Shown: positions 1-6,763 of the stretch, one piece after another
Layout of the letters: each line of letters starts with the position of its first letter
Numbering within the stretch: position 1 is the stretch's first letter
Origin: Kistimonas sp. bin40
Lineage (GTDB): Bacteria; Pseudomonadota; Gammaproteobacteria; Pseudomonadales; Endozoicomonadaceae
NCBI GenBank assembly: GCA_002238585.1
Contig: MPMQ01000025.1
Coordinates: forward strand, 1 to 39,076
Direction: 5' to 3'
DNA: 39,076 bases
The notes under the pieces: model-generated
Database searches by the model: none
Told to the model about the DNA's origin: nothing
Seen by the model: the letters and a program-made list of their open reading frames with translations, nothing else
Position numbers and translations under genes: made by a program

Positions 1-75
1 GACGCCAGAGCCTGAGACGCCAGAGCCTGAGACGCCAGAGCCTGAGACGCCAGAGCCTGAGACGCCAGAGCCTGA
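1..75 (+). repeat. Five perfect 15-bp tandem repeats coding (TPEPE)n
   Basis: The unit GACGCCAGAGCCTGA occurs five times without interruption from the first base of the window, so the true array may be longer to the left. Read from base 2 each copy encodes Thr-Pro-Glu-Pro-Glu, in frame with the unit 1 gene. The first reading frame is closed by TGA in each copy. A Pro/Glu-rich spacer of this kind is probably flexible; perfect identity between copies suggests recent slippage or length variation. Confidence 0.95.
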
Positions 76-2254
76 AGAGGAGCGCCCATCGGGTGGGGCT
101 CAAGGAACGAGCGCCGGGCGAGGCACTATCAGTGCTGCGCAGGGCGAGTCTGTCCTTGGAAGGGAGCGTCCTGCGCAGGCCCGGCCTGTCCGCGAGCAGC
201 GGTTCCCGTGCTCTGTCCCTGGCTGTGGCCGAGCGTTTGTACATTCGCGCTCTCTGGCACTGCACATGCGTACTCACACTGAAGGCGTCCCCCTCAGGGA
301 CGCTTTCCAAGCCGAAAGCGCTGCGTACCCGCCACTTCCCGAAAGAGCTGAGTTCCTGGTGGTTCGCACGGAGACCCTCGCGGAAAGAGATGCGTACTTG
401 GCACTTCAGCGGCTCACGGAGGAGATCGAGAGGGTTTCAGGGCGCCCGGCAGAGATTCATGAAGTGCGGTCCGGCCAGGAGGTCGCGGGAACCCTGGTGG
501 CGGCAAATTTTATCCATACGCTGGAGCTGGGGATTGTGCTGGGATTGCCATCCGATTTTCTGCTGTCACTCTTGTCGGATTCTACGGCCCCGCTGCGCCG
601 CAGGCTGGAGCTTGCCATGCCATTGAATCTGGAAGCCATGGCCCGAGTGTTGCAGGAAGGCCCTCAAGATGTCGTTGCAATAGCCAACGGGGTTCGTGGA
701 CTGGCGCAGCGCTTTGGTCTCACCCGGGTAGAGAGTGCGGATGAGGCGATTCTGGATGAGCTGGCATCGCTGCTGCGGCCATTGCAGAACCGGCGTGAGC
801 TGCTGAACCAGGCGCTGGGCCTGGTGGCTGGTCGCGCCTTTCTGGCAGGTGTGCAGGAGGCCATCGCCATACAGGAAGACGCCGTCCATCAAGTGTCAAA
901 GGTGACTTGCCATGCTGCTGTTACAGAACGCAACAGCGGGACCTGGGTCCGGGATTTGGCACGGGCAGGAACCCCTTTCCATACAGTGCAGGAGATAGCC
1001 GCATCCTGGCAGGCTCGCCTTCCTGATGTCCGGGAGGACTGGGACGGGTATGGCTTTTCCGGCCGCCAACTGGAGAGAATCAGCGAAGATATACTGTCTG
1101 CGCACAGGGCCTGTCCTGATGCAGCTGTTCCCCTGCAAGAAGTCTGGCCCCTGGTGCGCCGCTACGTTCACCTGCCTTTCTTTGTGCCGGCACTGGGTGA
1201 TGAGAGCGCGGGGTTGTTGTCGTGCAACCTTGTAGCTCCTCAAAAGCGAGGTGTGGTTGCGCTGCTCAACCAGGCCGCAGCCACAGCGGGTGGAGGGTTG
1301 AGCTGGGCAGCACTCATGCGTCTGGCACGCTGTCGCATGATTGAGCCGGTATTTATTCGCCAGCTGCCCGCCGGGGCGCAAGGCGTGGAGACCGTCTCCC
1401 GGGCGGTGCAGACTTCAGATCTGATAGCGCTGGTGGCCGGTAGCCCGGATGGGGCTGCCGAGGCCATGGAAATAGCCGCCTTGCTGGGGACAGGCCTGAA
1501 ATATGGCGACTTGCAACGGCCGGGCGGCGTTGCCCTGTGGACTTCAGGCCAACGCACAGCCTTGTGCATATGGGGCTATATCAGCAGCCGCGTTGGCTCG
1601 CTGGAAACCGGCCACCTGGCGCAGTTACTGCGCGCGCTGGGCCGGCGGGATTTGCAGCAGCGGTTGATCGGGGATGCTGACAGCGACATCACACCTGCGA
1701 CGCCTCTGGCTGAGGCTTGTCCCCGGGCGGAGCAGTTTATCCAGCTGGCACGAGACATTCGTCGTGAACCTGTGGCCATGCTGAAATTTATTGCGGCACA
1801 GAATCTGACGCAGCACGCGGGATATTGTGCACCGCAGGGCACCGCACTGGCGGTACGGCTGTTGAACATTCTGGCGCTGGATTCTGCTGTGCTGGAGCAG
1901 TTTGAGGGTGTTATAGCGGCGAGCTGCACTGCCAGTGCGACCTCGCCGGGCGAGATGGAAACCAGCAATTCCGGGCTTCCGTGCGATTACGCCTGTCCCA
2001 TTACGCTTGACTATATGGAAGCGCCGGTACCCACGCTGGGGCAGAAGGGACGGGTGATTTACTTTGAAAAGGTATCGCTGTTGCAGACGCTGGAACTGCA
2101 ACCCTTCCACCCGGTGACCAAAGAGCCTTTGTCGCCGGATGATGTACGGGGGCTGGACGTTGACAGGGCGCACCTGCGTCGTATTCATCAGTGGCGCCAG
2201 GCGCATCCTGAACTGGAACCGGACGGCGTTCCCTTCGTGCCGCCTGATCTCTAA
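2..2254 (+). CDS. Array unit 1: U-box protein with C2H2 zinc finger (5' end outside window)
   Basis: The frame is open from base 2 to the TAA at 2252-2254 (750 visible residues) and has no start in the repeat region, so the gene begins upstream of the window; the internal ATG at 266 lies inside the zinc finger and is not the start. Visible order: TPEPE repeats (1-25), Pro/Arg/Gly-rich linker, C2H2 finger (68-93), helical core with HTLELGIVLGL, the family helix SLETGHLAQLL, then a U-box in the last ~95 residues (CDYACPIT, YFEK, HPVTKEPLSPDDV, HLRRIHQWR). The U-box keeps the loop proline that contacts E2 enzymes in known U-boxes, but has EAPV for the usual DPV and TK for TR. Predicted role: ubiquitin-ligase-like protein acting in a eukaryotic cell (inference). 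Identification as a family member is firm; function is not. Confidence 0.88.
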   Translation, partial: TPEPETPEPETPEPETPEPETPEPEEERPSGGAQGTSAGRGTISAAQGESVLGRERPAQARPVREQRFPCSVPGCGRAFVHSRSLALHMRTHTEGVPLRDAFQAESAAYPPLPERAEFLVVRTETLAERDAYLALQRLTEEIERVSGRPAEIHEVRSGQEVAGTLVAANFIHTLELGIVLGLPSDFLLSLLSDSTAPLRRRLELAMPLNLEAMARVLQEGPQDVVAIANGVRGLAQRFGLTRVESADEAILDELASLLRPLQNRRELLNQALGLVAGRAFLAGVQEAIAIQEDAVHQVSKVTCHAAVTERNSGTWVRDLARAGTPFHTVQEIAASWQARLPDVREDWDGYGFSGRQLERISEDILSAHRACPDAAVPLQEVWPLVRRYVHLPFFVPALGDESAGLLSCNLVAPQKRGVVALLNQAAATAGGGLSWAALMRLARCRMIEPVFIRQLPAGAQGVETVSRAVQTSDLIALVAGSPDGAAEAMEIAALLGTGLKYGDLQRPGGVALWTSGQRTALCIWGYISSRVGSLETGHLAQLLRALGRRDLQQRLIGDADSDITPATPLAEACPRAEQFIQLARDIRREPVAMLKFIAAQNLTQHAGYCAPQGTALAVRLLNILALDSAVLEQFEGVIAASCTASATSPGEMETSNSGLPCDYACPITLDYMEAPVPTLGQKGRVIYFEKVSLLQTLELQPFHPVTKEPLSPDDVRGLDVDRAHLRRIHQWRQAHPELEPDGVPFVPPDL
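203..280 (+). other. C2H2 zinc-finger domain inside unit 1
   Basis: Residues read F-P-C-x4-C-x3-F-x5-L-x2-H-x3-H-T, which is the full classical C2H2 pattern: Cys codons at 209 and 224, Phe at 236, Leu at 254, His codons at 263 and 275, followed by a TEG linker like the TGE linker between eukaryotic fingers. Spacing is C-x4-C-x12-H-x3-H. Such fingers bind DNA, RNA or protein in eukaryotes; this form is rare in bacteria, whose Ros/MucR fingers use different spacing. Only one finger is visible; more could lie before the window. None of the other units in the window has a recognisable finger. Confidence 0.9.
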
Positions 2255-2348
2255 GGGGAAATCGGAGAGCAGTATTGCCTGTCAGCGGGAGACAGTCCTT
2301 GTCGGCTGCATGGAGCCTCAATCTGCTTCGATCGCCAGGTGTCTGCCC

Positions 2349-2474
2349 GGAGGCCGGGTGCATGCGCTCGTATTCACCGCCACGCAAAAAGGAATAAGGG
2401 TCATCAGCTGGCGCACAGCGAACAGAAGAGAGGTTCAACGCCATGAACACAGGACCAGACCAGGACAACCCTGA
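2349..2474 (+). pseudogene. brnT: C-terminal remnant of a BrnT-type toxin
   Basis: This frame encodes GGRVHALVFTATQKG followed by IRVISWRTANRREVQRHE, which matches the last strand and helix of BrnT ribonuclease toxins (typical form: R-x-V-V-x-T-x-R-x-x-x-x-R-I-I-S-x-R-x-A-x-x-R-E-x-x-x-Y). The N-terminal half expected in a ~90-residue BrnT, with its catalytic residues, is not recognisable upstream; the preceding sequence merges with the end of unit 1. It overlaps the start of the antitoxin gene by 32 bases, as is usual for brnT-brnA pairs, which supports the identification. Probably inactive. Confidence 0.65.
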
Positions 2475-2700
2475 GTGGACCGATGATGAGGTTGCCAGGA
2501 GTCTGTCCTTCCCGGATCTGGATCCCCGGCTGCAGGACCGGTTAAGCAACAGCAGGGCAGCAAGCCGTCAGGAAACATCCAGAACACGCATCTCTGTCAG
2601 ACTGAGCAAGGATGTGCTCGATTTTTTCAGAGCCAGTGGCAAAGGCTGGCAGATACGGATGGACAAAGTGCTGCGTGATTACGTGAAAAGCCAGGGCTGA
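2443..2700 (+). CDS. brnA: BrnA-family antitoxin (orphan)
   Basis: An 85-residue protein whose C-terminal half carries the BrnA signature: RISVRLSKDVLDFFRASGKG then WQIRMDKVLRDYVKSQG, a ribbon-helix-helix type DNA-binding region. BrnA proteins neutralise the BrnT ribonuclease and repress their own promoter (known family role). The N-terminal ~45 residues are acidic and polar, as expected for the toxin-binding arm. The ATG at 2443 is preceded by a purine-rich GAGAGG about 9 bases upstream. The toxin frame upstream is only a 3' fragment, so the antitoxin appears to be unpaired here; it might act against a BrnT elsewhere or persist as a repressor. Family assignment is fairly secure; present function is inferred. 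Confidence 0.75.
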   Translation: MNTGPDQDNPEWTDDEVARSLSFPDLDPRLQDRLSNSRAASRQETSRTRISVRLSKDVLDFFRASGKGWQIRMDKVLRDYVKSQG

Positions 2701-2704
2701 AGCC

Positions 2705-2872
2705 TCACTGCGCCCCCCTGTCATTTTCCCGGCTGTTCGCCGCAGGCCTCTCAACCCAGGCATTGCAACAACAAGCTGTGTCAGGGTGCCTGTCGAGTCG
2801 CTCGCTGATTTTGCGTACAGCGGCACCGATGCGTTTGCCGGTCAGCTCGATCTCGTCTGTTGCCTGAGTCAT
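2705..2872 (-). CDS. Possible short protein, 55 aa, unknown
   Basis: A small open frame convergent with brnA, reading MTQATDEIELTGKRIGAAVR then KISERLDRHPDTA and a low-complexity tail ending with TGA at 2705. The first 33 residues form a plausible amphipathic charged helix. There is no good ribosome-binding site before the ATG (2872-2870). I do not recognise a family. It may be a fragment of a larger gene. Confidence 0.25.
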   Translation of the reverse strand: MTQATDEIELTGKRIGAAVRKISERLDRHPDTACCCNAWVERPAANSRENDRGAQ

Positions 2873-3287
2873 CGATTTTTACGTTCATCAGGTCTGGCTG
2901 GTGTGCGCCGCACGGAGGCCAGAAAAGAAAACATCCAGTTTTCCTTTGCGCACTGCGTGGGGGAGTCTACGCATGGATGCCTTTCGTCATGCGGCGGGCT
3001 TATAGCGATCAATTTTCTGGAGTGTCAAGAGATGGCCCCGATATCCATGGCTGGTCAGGAGTGTCTGCCCCTCTCCCCTTTTCCTTTTTCGACAGGGGTT
3101 GCTGCACGGGATGGGCGCTGATGCCGGCGAACCATTGGGCGTCAATGGTCTGCCACCTTGGTGTTACAGACGGGGCCGGGGGGAACCATGCGATCATGCG
3201 GGTTGTCCGTCTTTATAAGCGGGGCAGTAAATGTGAGCCCGTTCTGGACCTGATGAAATCCGAAAAACGTAAAGCAAGGAGTCGCTT
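2873..3287. other. Region without a supported gene
   Basis: Open frames here have no convincing composition, ribosome-binding site or recognisable motif. The only clear signal is the AAGGAG at about 3277-3282 in front of the ATG at 3288. Confidence 0.4.
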
Positions 3288-3950
3288 ATGAACACGCAAC
3301 CTATGACAGGAATGGGGCTTGAAGGGTTCACTGCACAGCGGGGCGCAGGTGAATCGCAGTCCGTGCCAAGGGCTTGCGTCCCGTGGCCGCAAGTCGTTAG
3401 TGCTGTGCCGCCGTATGTTGGCTCGCTTTCGCGTGGGTCGGGAGAAAACAGCGTCGGGTGTAGTCCGGCAAGAGTTTTTCATAGTGGGGCAAACTTTGAT
3501 GTACAGGCTTATCCGTTCACCACATCTCTGGAGATATTGGCCTTCAGTAGACGCAAGGCTGCAGCTGTAGAAGAAGAGAAGCCATGCCGCACTGAACAGA
3601 GCGAAAATGTCATGCGACCTTGGTCGCGGTGGATTCCTGCCGGTCAGAAACCTTGTCTATCCTGGCGAGAAATCAAGCGTCAATGCCACGGGGATATCCA
3701 GCCAATCGGCCCGATCGCGAAGGCAGTCGAGTGCTCAGAGAAGCAGCAGATGTTGTTATTGTCTGACTTTTTCCCTGCTGATTCAGGGGGATGTGCACAT
3801 CGGGCGTTAGCCGGTGCACACAGCTCTTCGCACAACCCAGACGAGCCTGACTCCGGGGACATGTCTTCCCCGGAATTCCGCATGCACACTGTCTCGCCAT
3901 ACAACGTCGAGACAATACTACTTTCACCGCTGGACTTTCTTCCCCGGTGA
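3288..3950 (+). CDS. Hypothetical protein, 220 aa, doubtful
   Basis: The ATG has a good Shine-Dalgarno (AAGGAG, about seven bases before the start) and opens a 220-codon frame beginning MNTQPMTGMGLEGFTAQRGA. The rest is rich in Ser, Pro, Cys and Arg with no periodicity, no membrane segment and no motif I recognise. The opening Gly/Gln/Ser-rich stretch is similar in style to the N-termini of the array proteins, so this could be a start region of a unit that has since decayed, but there is no core or U-box homology. The opposite strand is also open over 3673-4419, which weakens the case for either frame. Confidence 0.3.
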   Translation: MNTQPMTGMGLEGFTAQRGAGESQSVPRACVPWPQVVSAVPPYVGSLSRGSGENSVGCSPARVFHSGANFDVQAYPFTTSLEILAFSRRKAAAVEEEKPCRTEQSENVMRPWSRWIPAGQKPCLSWREIKRQCHGDIQPIGPIAKAVECSEKQQMLLLSDFFPADSGGCAHRALAGAHSSSHNPDEPDSGDMSSPEFRMHTVSPYNVETILLSPLDFLPR

Positions 3951-4380
3951 TACACCCTGAGGGGCCTTGCCCAGGTCCCTTTCCCTCCAGGCTTTGCTCC
4001 CCCGACCTTGATTCGTTCTCCTGCGCGACCTGTGACACGAGAGTCGGAGGAAAGACAACAGTGGCGGTCCCGAAACCGAAGCCGTTTTGATGCAAGGCTG
4101 TTGTCGCCTTGCGCTGACGGCACCCTTCTCCCTCCCGGCCAACCGGTGCATGGCCCTGCTGTTTCCCCATATCCTGATGGCGTTTTCTGGCGTCGGTCTG
4201 CGGGCCGCTGGTGCCTCCGGGAATATCCCTCGCCTGGCAGGACGATTCTGATATCAGACAGCGGTCAAGGGAACTTGAGCAGGAGCGCGTTGTCCAAATC
4301 TCAGGGAGTGCGAATTCTCCCTGACAAGAACGACAACCGGCAGCCAGATGTGCATCTGCCTCATATGAAAAGGAAACGCC
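3951..4380. other. Region without a supported gene
   Basis: No coding signal that I trust on either strand. The 6-bp inverted repeat TCACCG/CGGTGA at 3924-3950 lies at its left edge but has no T tract. Its right edge carries AAGGAAA before the ATG at 4381. Confidence 0.4.
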
Positions 4381-4748
4381 ATGACCCCAGAACCTGGTCC
4401 AGTGCTCCAGCCGGCTCAACCGTTACGGGCTGAGGCCGGGCCTTCCTCTGCCACTGCGCAAGGCGGTGAGCTGCGCACCCCGGGGCCTCCCGCAAGAAAT
4501 GGAGCCATCACCTGTGTCCCTGTCACACCTGAACCGGGTGTCTGCGTTGCGGCAGGACCGCTGCCCGCCGGGCTGGTCGGGAGCCGAAAAAGGGCGGCGT
4601 CCGGGCCCGTCAATGTCCGTTACACAAGGTTTGCTCGAGGCATGGCCGTGGAGGGGCCCGCTCTGGCTCAGGCGGGTTGCTCCCCGTCAGAGGAGCGGCA
4701 GCCTCATGCACCCGGTCACGCCAGTCGTGCGGATACCGCAGCCCTCCG
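4381..4748 (+). pseudogene. Probable out-of-frame N-terminal segment of unit 2
   Basis: The ATG at 4381 has a good ribosome-binding site (AAGGAAA about six bases upstream) and opens MTPEPGPVLQPAQPLRAEAG, a Pro/Gly-rich opening like other array N-termini, but this frame never joins the unit 2 core. Near the transition, this frame encodes APGHASRADTAA (from 4708) and the core frame encodes APGHAGRADPAP (from 4749): a diverged duplication offset by 41 bases, not a multiple of three. A small indel in the duplicated stretch would explain a frameshift separating start and body. A sequencing error is an alternative. Confidence 0.45.
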
Positions 4749-6671
4749 GCCCCGGGCCACGCGGGTCGCGCGGACCCCGCGCCCGGTGCGCCCGCCGGTT
4801 CCGGAGAGAGCCTGGAAGAACAATGCGACCAGGCGGTCGCGCAAACACTGGTTGCGGCCGGTTTTACCCATACCCTGGAACTGGGCATTGTGCTGGGACT
4901 GGAAGCCAGGTTTTTGCTGGCGTTGTCACGCAGGTGTAAGGATGCCATGCATCGCCTGGTGCAGCGGGCCCTTCCGTGCAATCTGGAAGATCTGGCCCGG
5001 GCCCTGGCGTCTGGTCCCCTGTGCGCCCATCCCATAGCAGACGAGGTGCGCGAACTGTCCAGCTGCAACAGCGTCAGGGAGGTCGAAGATCACAACACCG
5101 CCCTTGTGGACGCGCTGGTGTCCTTGCTGAACCCACTGAGTGACAAGCCGGCACTGCTGTTGTGTCAGGCCCTGGGGATAACGCGAGCGGCGCTGCCAAA
5201 GACAGGCAACATGGGAGCTGGCCTGCCGCAAGCTGGCGGGTTGAATGCGGTGCGGCAGGTGGTTCACCAGAATCGTGTCGGTGAGGTGCCAGCAAGAGAC
5301 ATTCCCCGGATTCCCAGCTGTAGAAAGTGGGTTGATGCCCTGGCGAAAGCCGGAACGCCCGCCAGTACTTTACGCGAGATAGCCCGGTCCTGGCTGGTTC
5401 CCCTGCCGCCGCGTTTCGACAGCTGGGACAGCTATACAAACTCCTGTTATGTGCTGGAGAAAATCAGCGAAGATCTCCTGCATCAGCACCGCGAGCACCC
5501 CGATACACCTGTCCCCCTCAGACAAGTCTGGCCGCTGGTGCGCTCTTATGTTGACCAGCCTTTCTTTGCGCTGGCACTGGACGATGGGAACGATGAGGCA
5601 GAAGTGTTCAGACAGGCCCGCGTGCGCAGCAGTGGGCCAAGGTCGCTGCTTGGCCAGGCTGCGGCTTCAGGTTGTGATGGGCTGAGCTGGGCAGCCCTGA
5701 TGCGTCTGGTACGCTGCGGCTTGATCGAACCTGTATTTATTCGCCAGTTGTCTGACGCCGGGCTGCGGGTAGAGACAGTCTCCCGGCCTCTTCACCCATC
5801 AGACCTTCTGACATTGGTGCTCAAGGGCCCTGCCAGTGAGTGCGAGGCGCTGGAAGTGATGGCCTTGCTGGGGAGAAAGGTGAACTATGGTTTTTTGCTG
5901 AAGCGGGCCACGCACTGGAGGATCGGGCACCACCGGGCCCTGGCTATCTGGCTGAGCGTCTATGGCCGCCCTTGGTGTCTGGAGACCGGCCATCTGGTGC
6001 AGGTGTTCCGTCAGCTGGGCCGGCAGGATCTGGTCGCGCGTTTGACCGGTGATGCTGACAGCCATCTGTCAGCGAGCGTTCCTCTGGATGAGCCCTGTCC
6101 CCGAGCGTCCCGGTTCATCGCTCTGGCACAAGAAATTCGCCGTCATCCGGTGGCGATGCTGAAATTCATGGCGCACAACAACCTGAGCCAGCATCCTGGC
6201 TGGTGTGCACCAGAGCCTACGGCACCTGCTGTGCGTCTATTGGCCTGCCTGGCGCGTGATTCTGATCTGCTGGAGCTGTTTCGCTCTTTCATGGACGCCG
6301 ACCGGGCCAGCTGTCAGGGCGCGCCGGGCCAGCTGAATCTGACGTCCTCTGGCCATCCGACTGAGTATCTGTGCCCCATCTCACATACGTACATGCAAGA
6401 GCCTGTCCCCACGCTGGGGCGCAGTGACTGCGTGATTTACTTTGACAAGCAGCCGCTGTTACAGGCGCTGACATACCGCCGAGTTCATCCCATGACCAAT
6501 GACCCTCTGTCTCCGGATGATGTGCGGGGCATGGATGTTGACCTGGCATATCTGGCGCGTATTCATCAGTGGCGCAGGGATCACCCGGAGCTGGAAGAAG
6601 GGGGCCGGGCTTTCGCGCCGCCCGACAGCCCGGCTCTACAGACACCACCAGGCGGTTGCGGTGGTGCCTGA
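4677..6671 (+). CDS. Array unit 2: U-box protein, 5' end uncertain
   Basis: The body of the protein is clear from about 4749 (APGHAGRADPAPGAPAGSGE, then HTLELGIVLGLEARFLLAL) to the TGA ending at 6671. It is the closest relative of unit 1: shared helices include VWPLVRSYVDQPFF, SWAALMRLVRCGLIEPVFI, LETGHLVQVFRQLGRQDLV and the U-box VPTLGRSDCVIYFDKQPL. The U-box (about the last 95 residues before a Pro/Gly tail) has QEPV and HPMTNDPL, so both the DPV and TR positions are changed. No ATG with a ribosome-binding site exists in this frame before the core; 4677 is only the first permitted alternative start (TTG). The real start is more likely 4381 in another frame, so the gene may be frameshifted. 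No zinc finger was found. Confidence 0.75.
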   Translation: MLPVRGAAASCTRSRQSCGYRSPPAPGHAGRADPAPGAPAGSGESLEEQCDQAVAQTLVAAGFTHTLELGIVLGLEARFLLALSRRCKDAMHRLVQRALPCNLEDLARALASGPLCAHPIADEVRELSSCNSVREVEDHNTALVDALVSLLNPLSDKPALLLCQALGITRAALPKTGNMGAGLPQAGGLNAVRQVVHQNRVGEVPARDIPRIPSCRKWVDALAKAGTPASTLREIARSWLVPLPPRFDSWDSYTNSCYVLEKISEDLLHQHREHPDTPVPLRQVWPLVRSYVDQPFFALALDDGNDEAEVFRQARVRSSGPRSLLGQAAASGCDGLSWAALMRLVRCGLIEPVFIRQLSDAGLRVETVSRPLHPSDLLTLVLKGPASECEALEVMALLGRKVNYGFLLKRATHWRIGHHRALAIWLSVYGRPWCLETGHLVQVFRQLGRQDLVARLTGDADSHLSASVPLDEPCPRASRFIALAQEIRRHPVAMLKFMAHNNLSQHPGWCAPEPTAPAVRLLACLARDSDLLELFRSFMDADRASCQGAPGQLNLTSSGHPTEYLCPISHTYMQEPVPTLGRSDCVIYFDKQPLLQALTYRRVHPMTNDPLSPDDVRGMDVDLAYLARIHQWRRDHPELEEGGRAFAPPDSPALQTPPGGCGGA

Positions 6672-6763
6672 GACGTTTGATGTTGTCTGGCCCTGCTGGA
6701 GAGCAGCTCGCCAGTGTATTTGTAGGCAAGTGATAGCCCGCACAGGTTCGGGAGGAGATATTC

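Noticed and set aside
1-75. CRISPR array
   Set aside because: The repeats are contiguous without spacers and are in frame with the coding sequence. The same holds for the repeats at 9443, 16070 and 39041.
266-280. ATG 266 as the start of unit 1
   Set aside because: It falls within the zinc finger, between the two His ligands, and the frame is open to the left edge.
1983-2230. RING finger as an alternative for the C-terminal domain
   Set aside because: Only one Cys (in CPI) is conserved across units; the eight metal ligands of a RING are absent, and the pattern fits a U-box throughout.
3673-4419. A 248-codon minus-strand frame in the gene-poor region
   Set aside because: Composition is irregular with many Ser, Cys and Arg, no domain is visible, and the start has no convincing site. 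It is as doubtful as the frame on the other strand.
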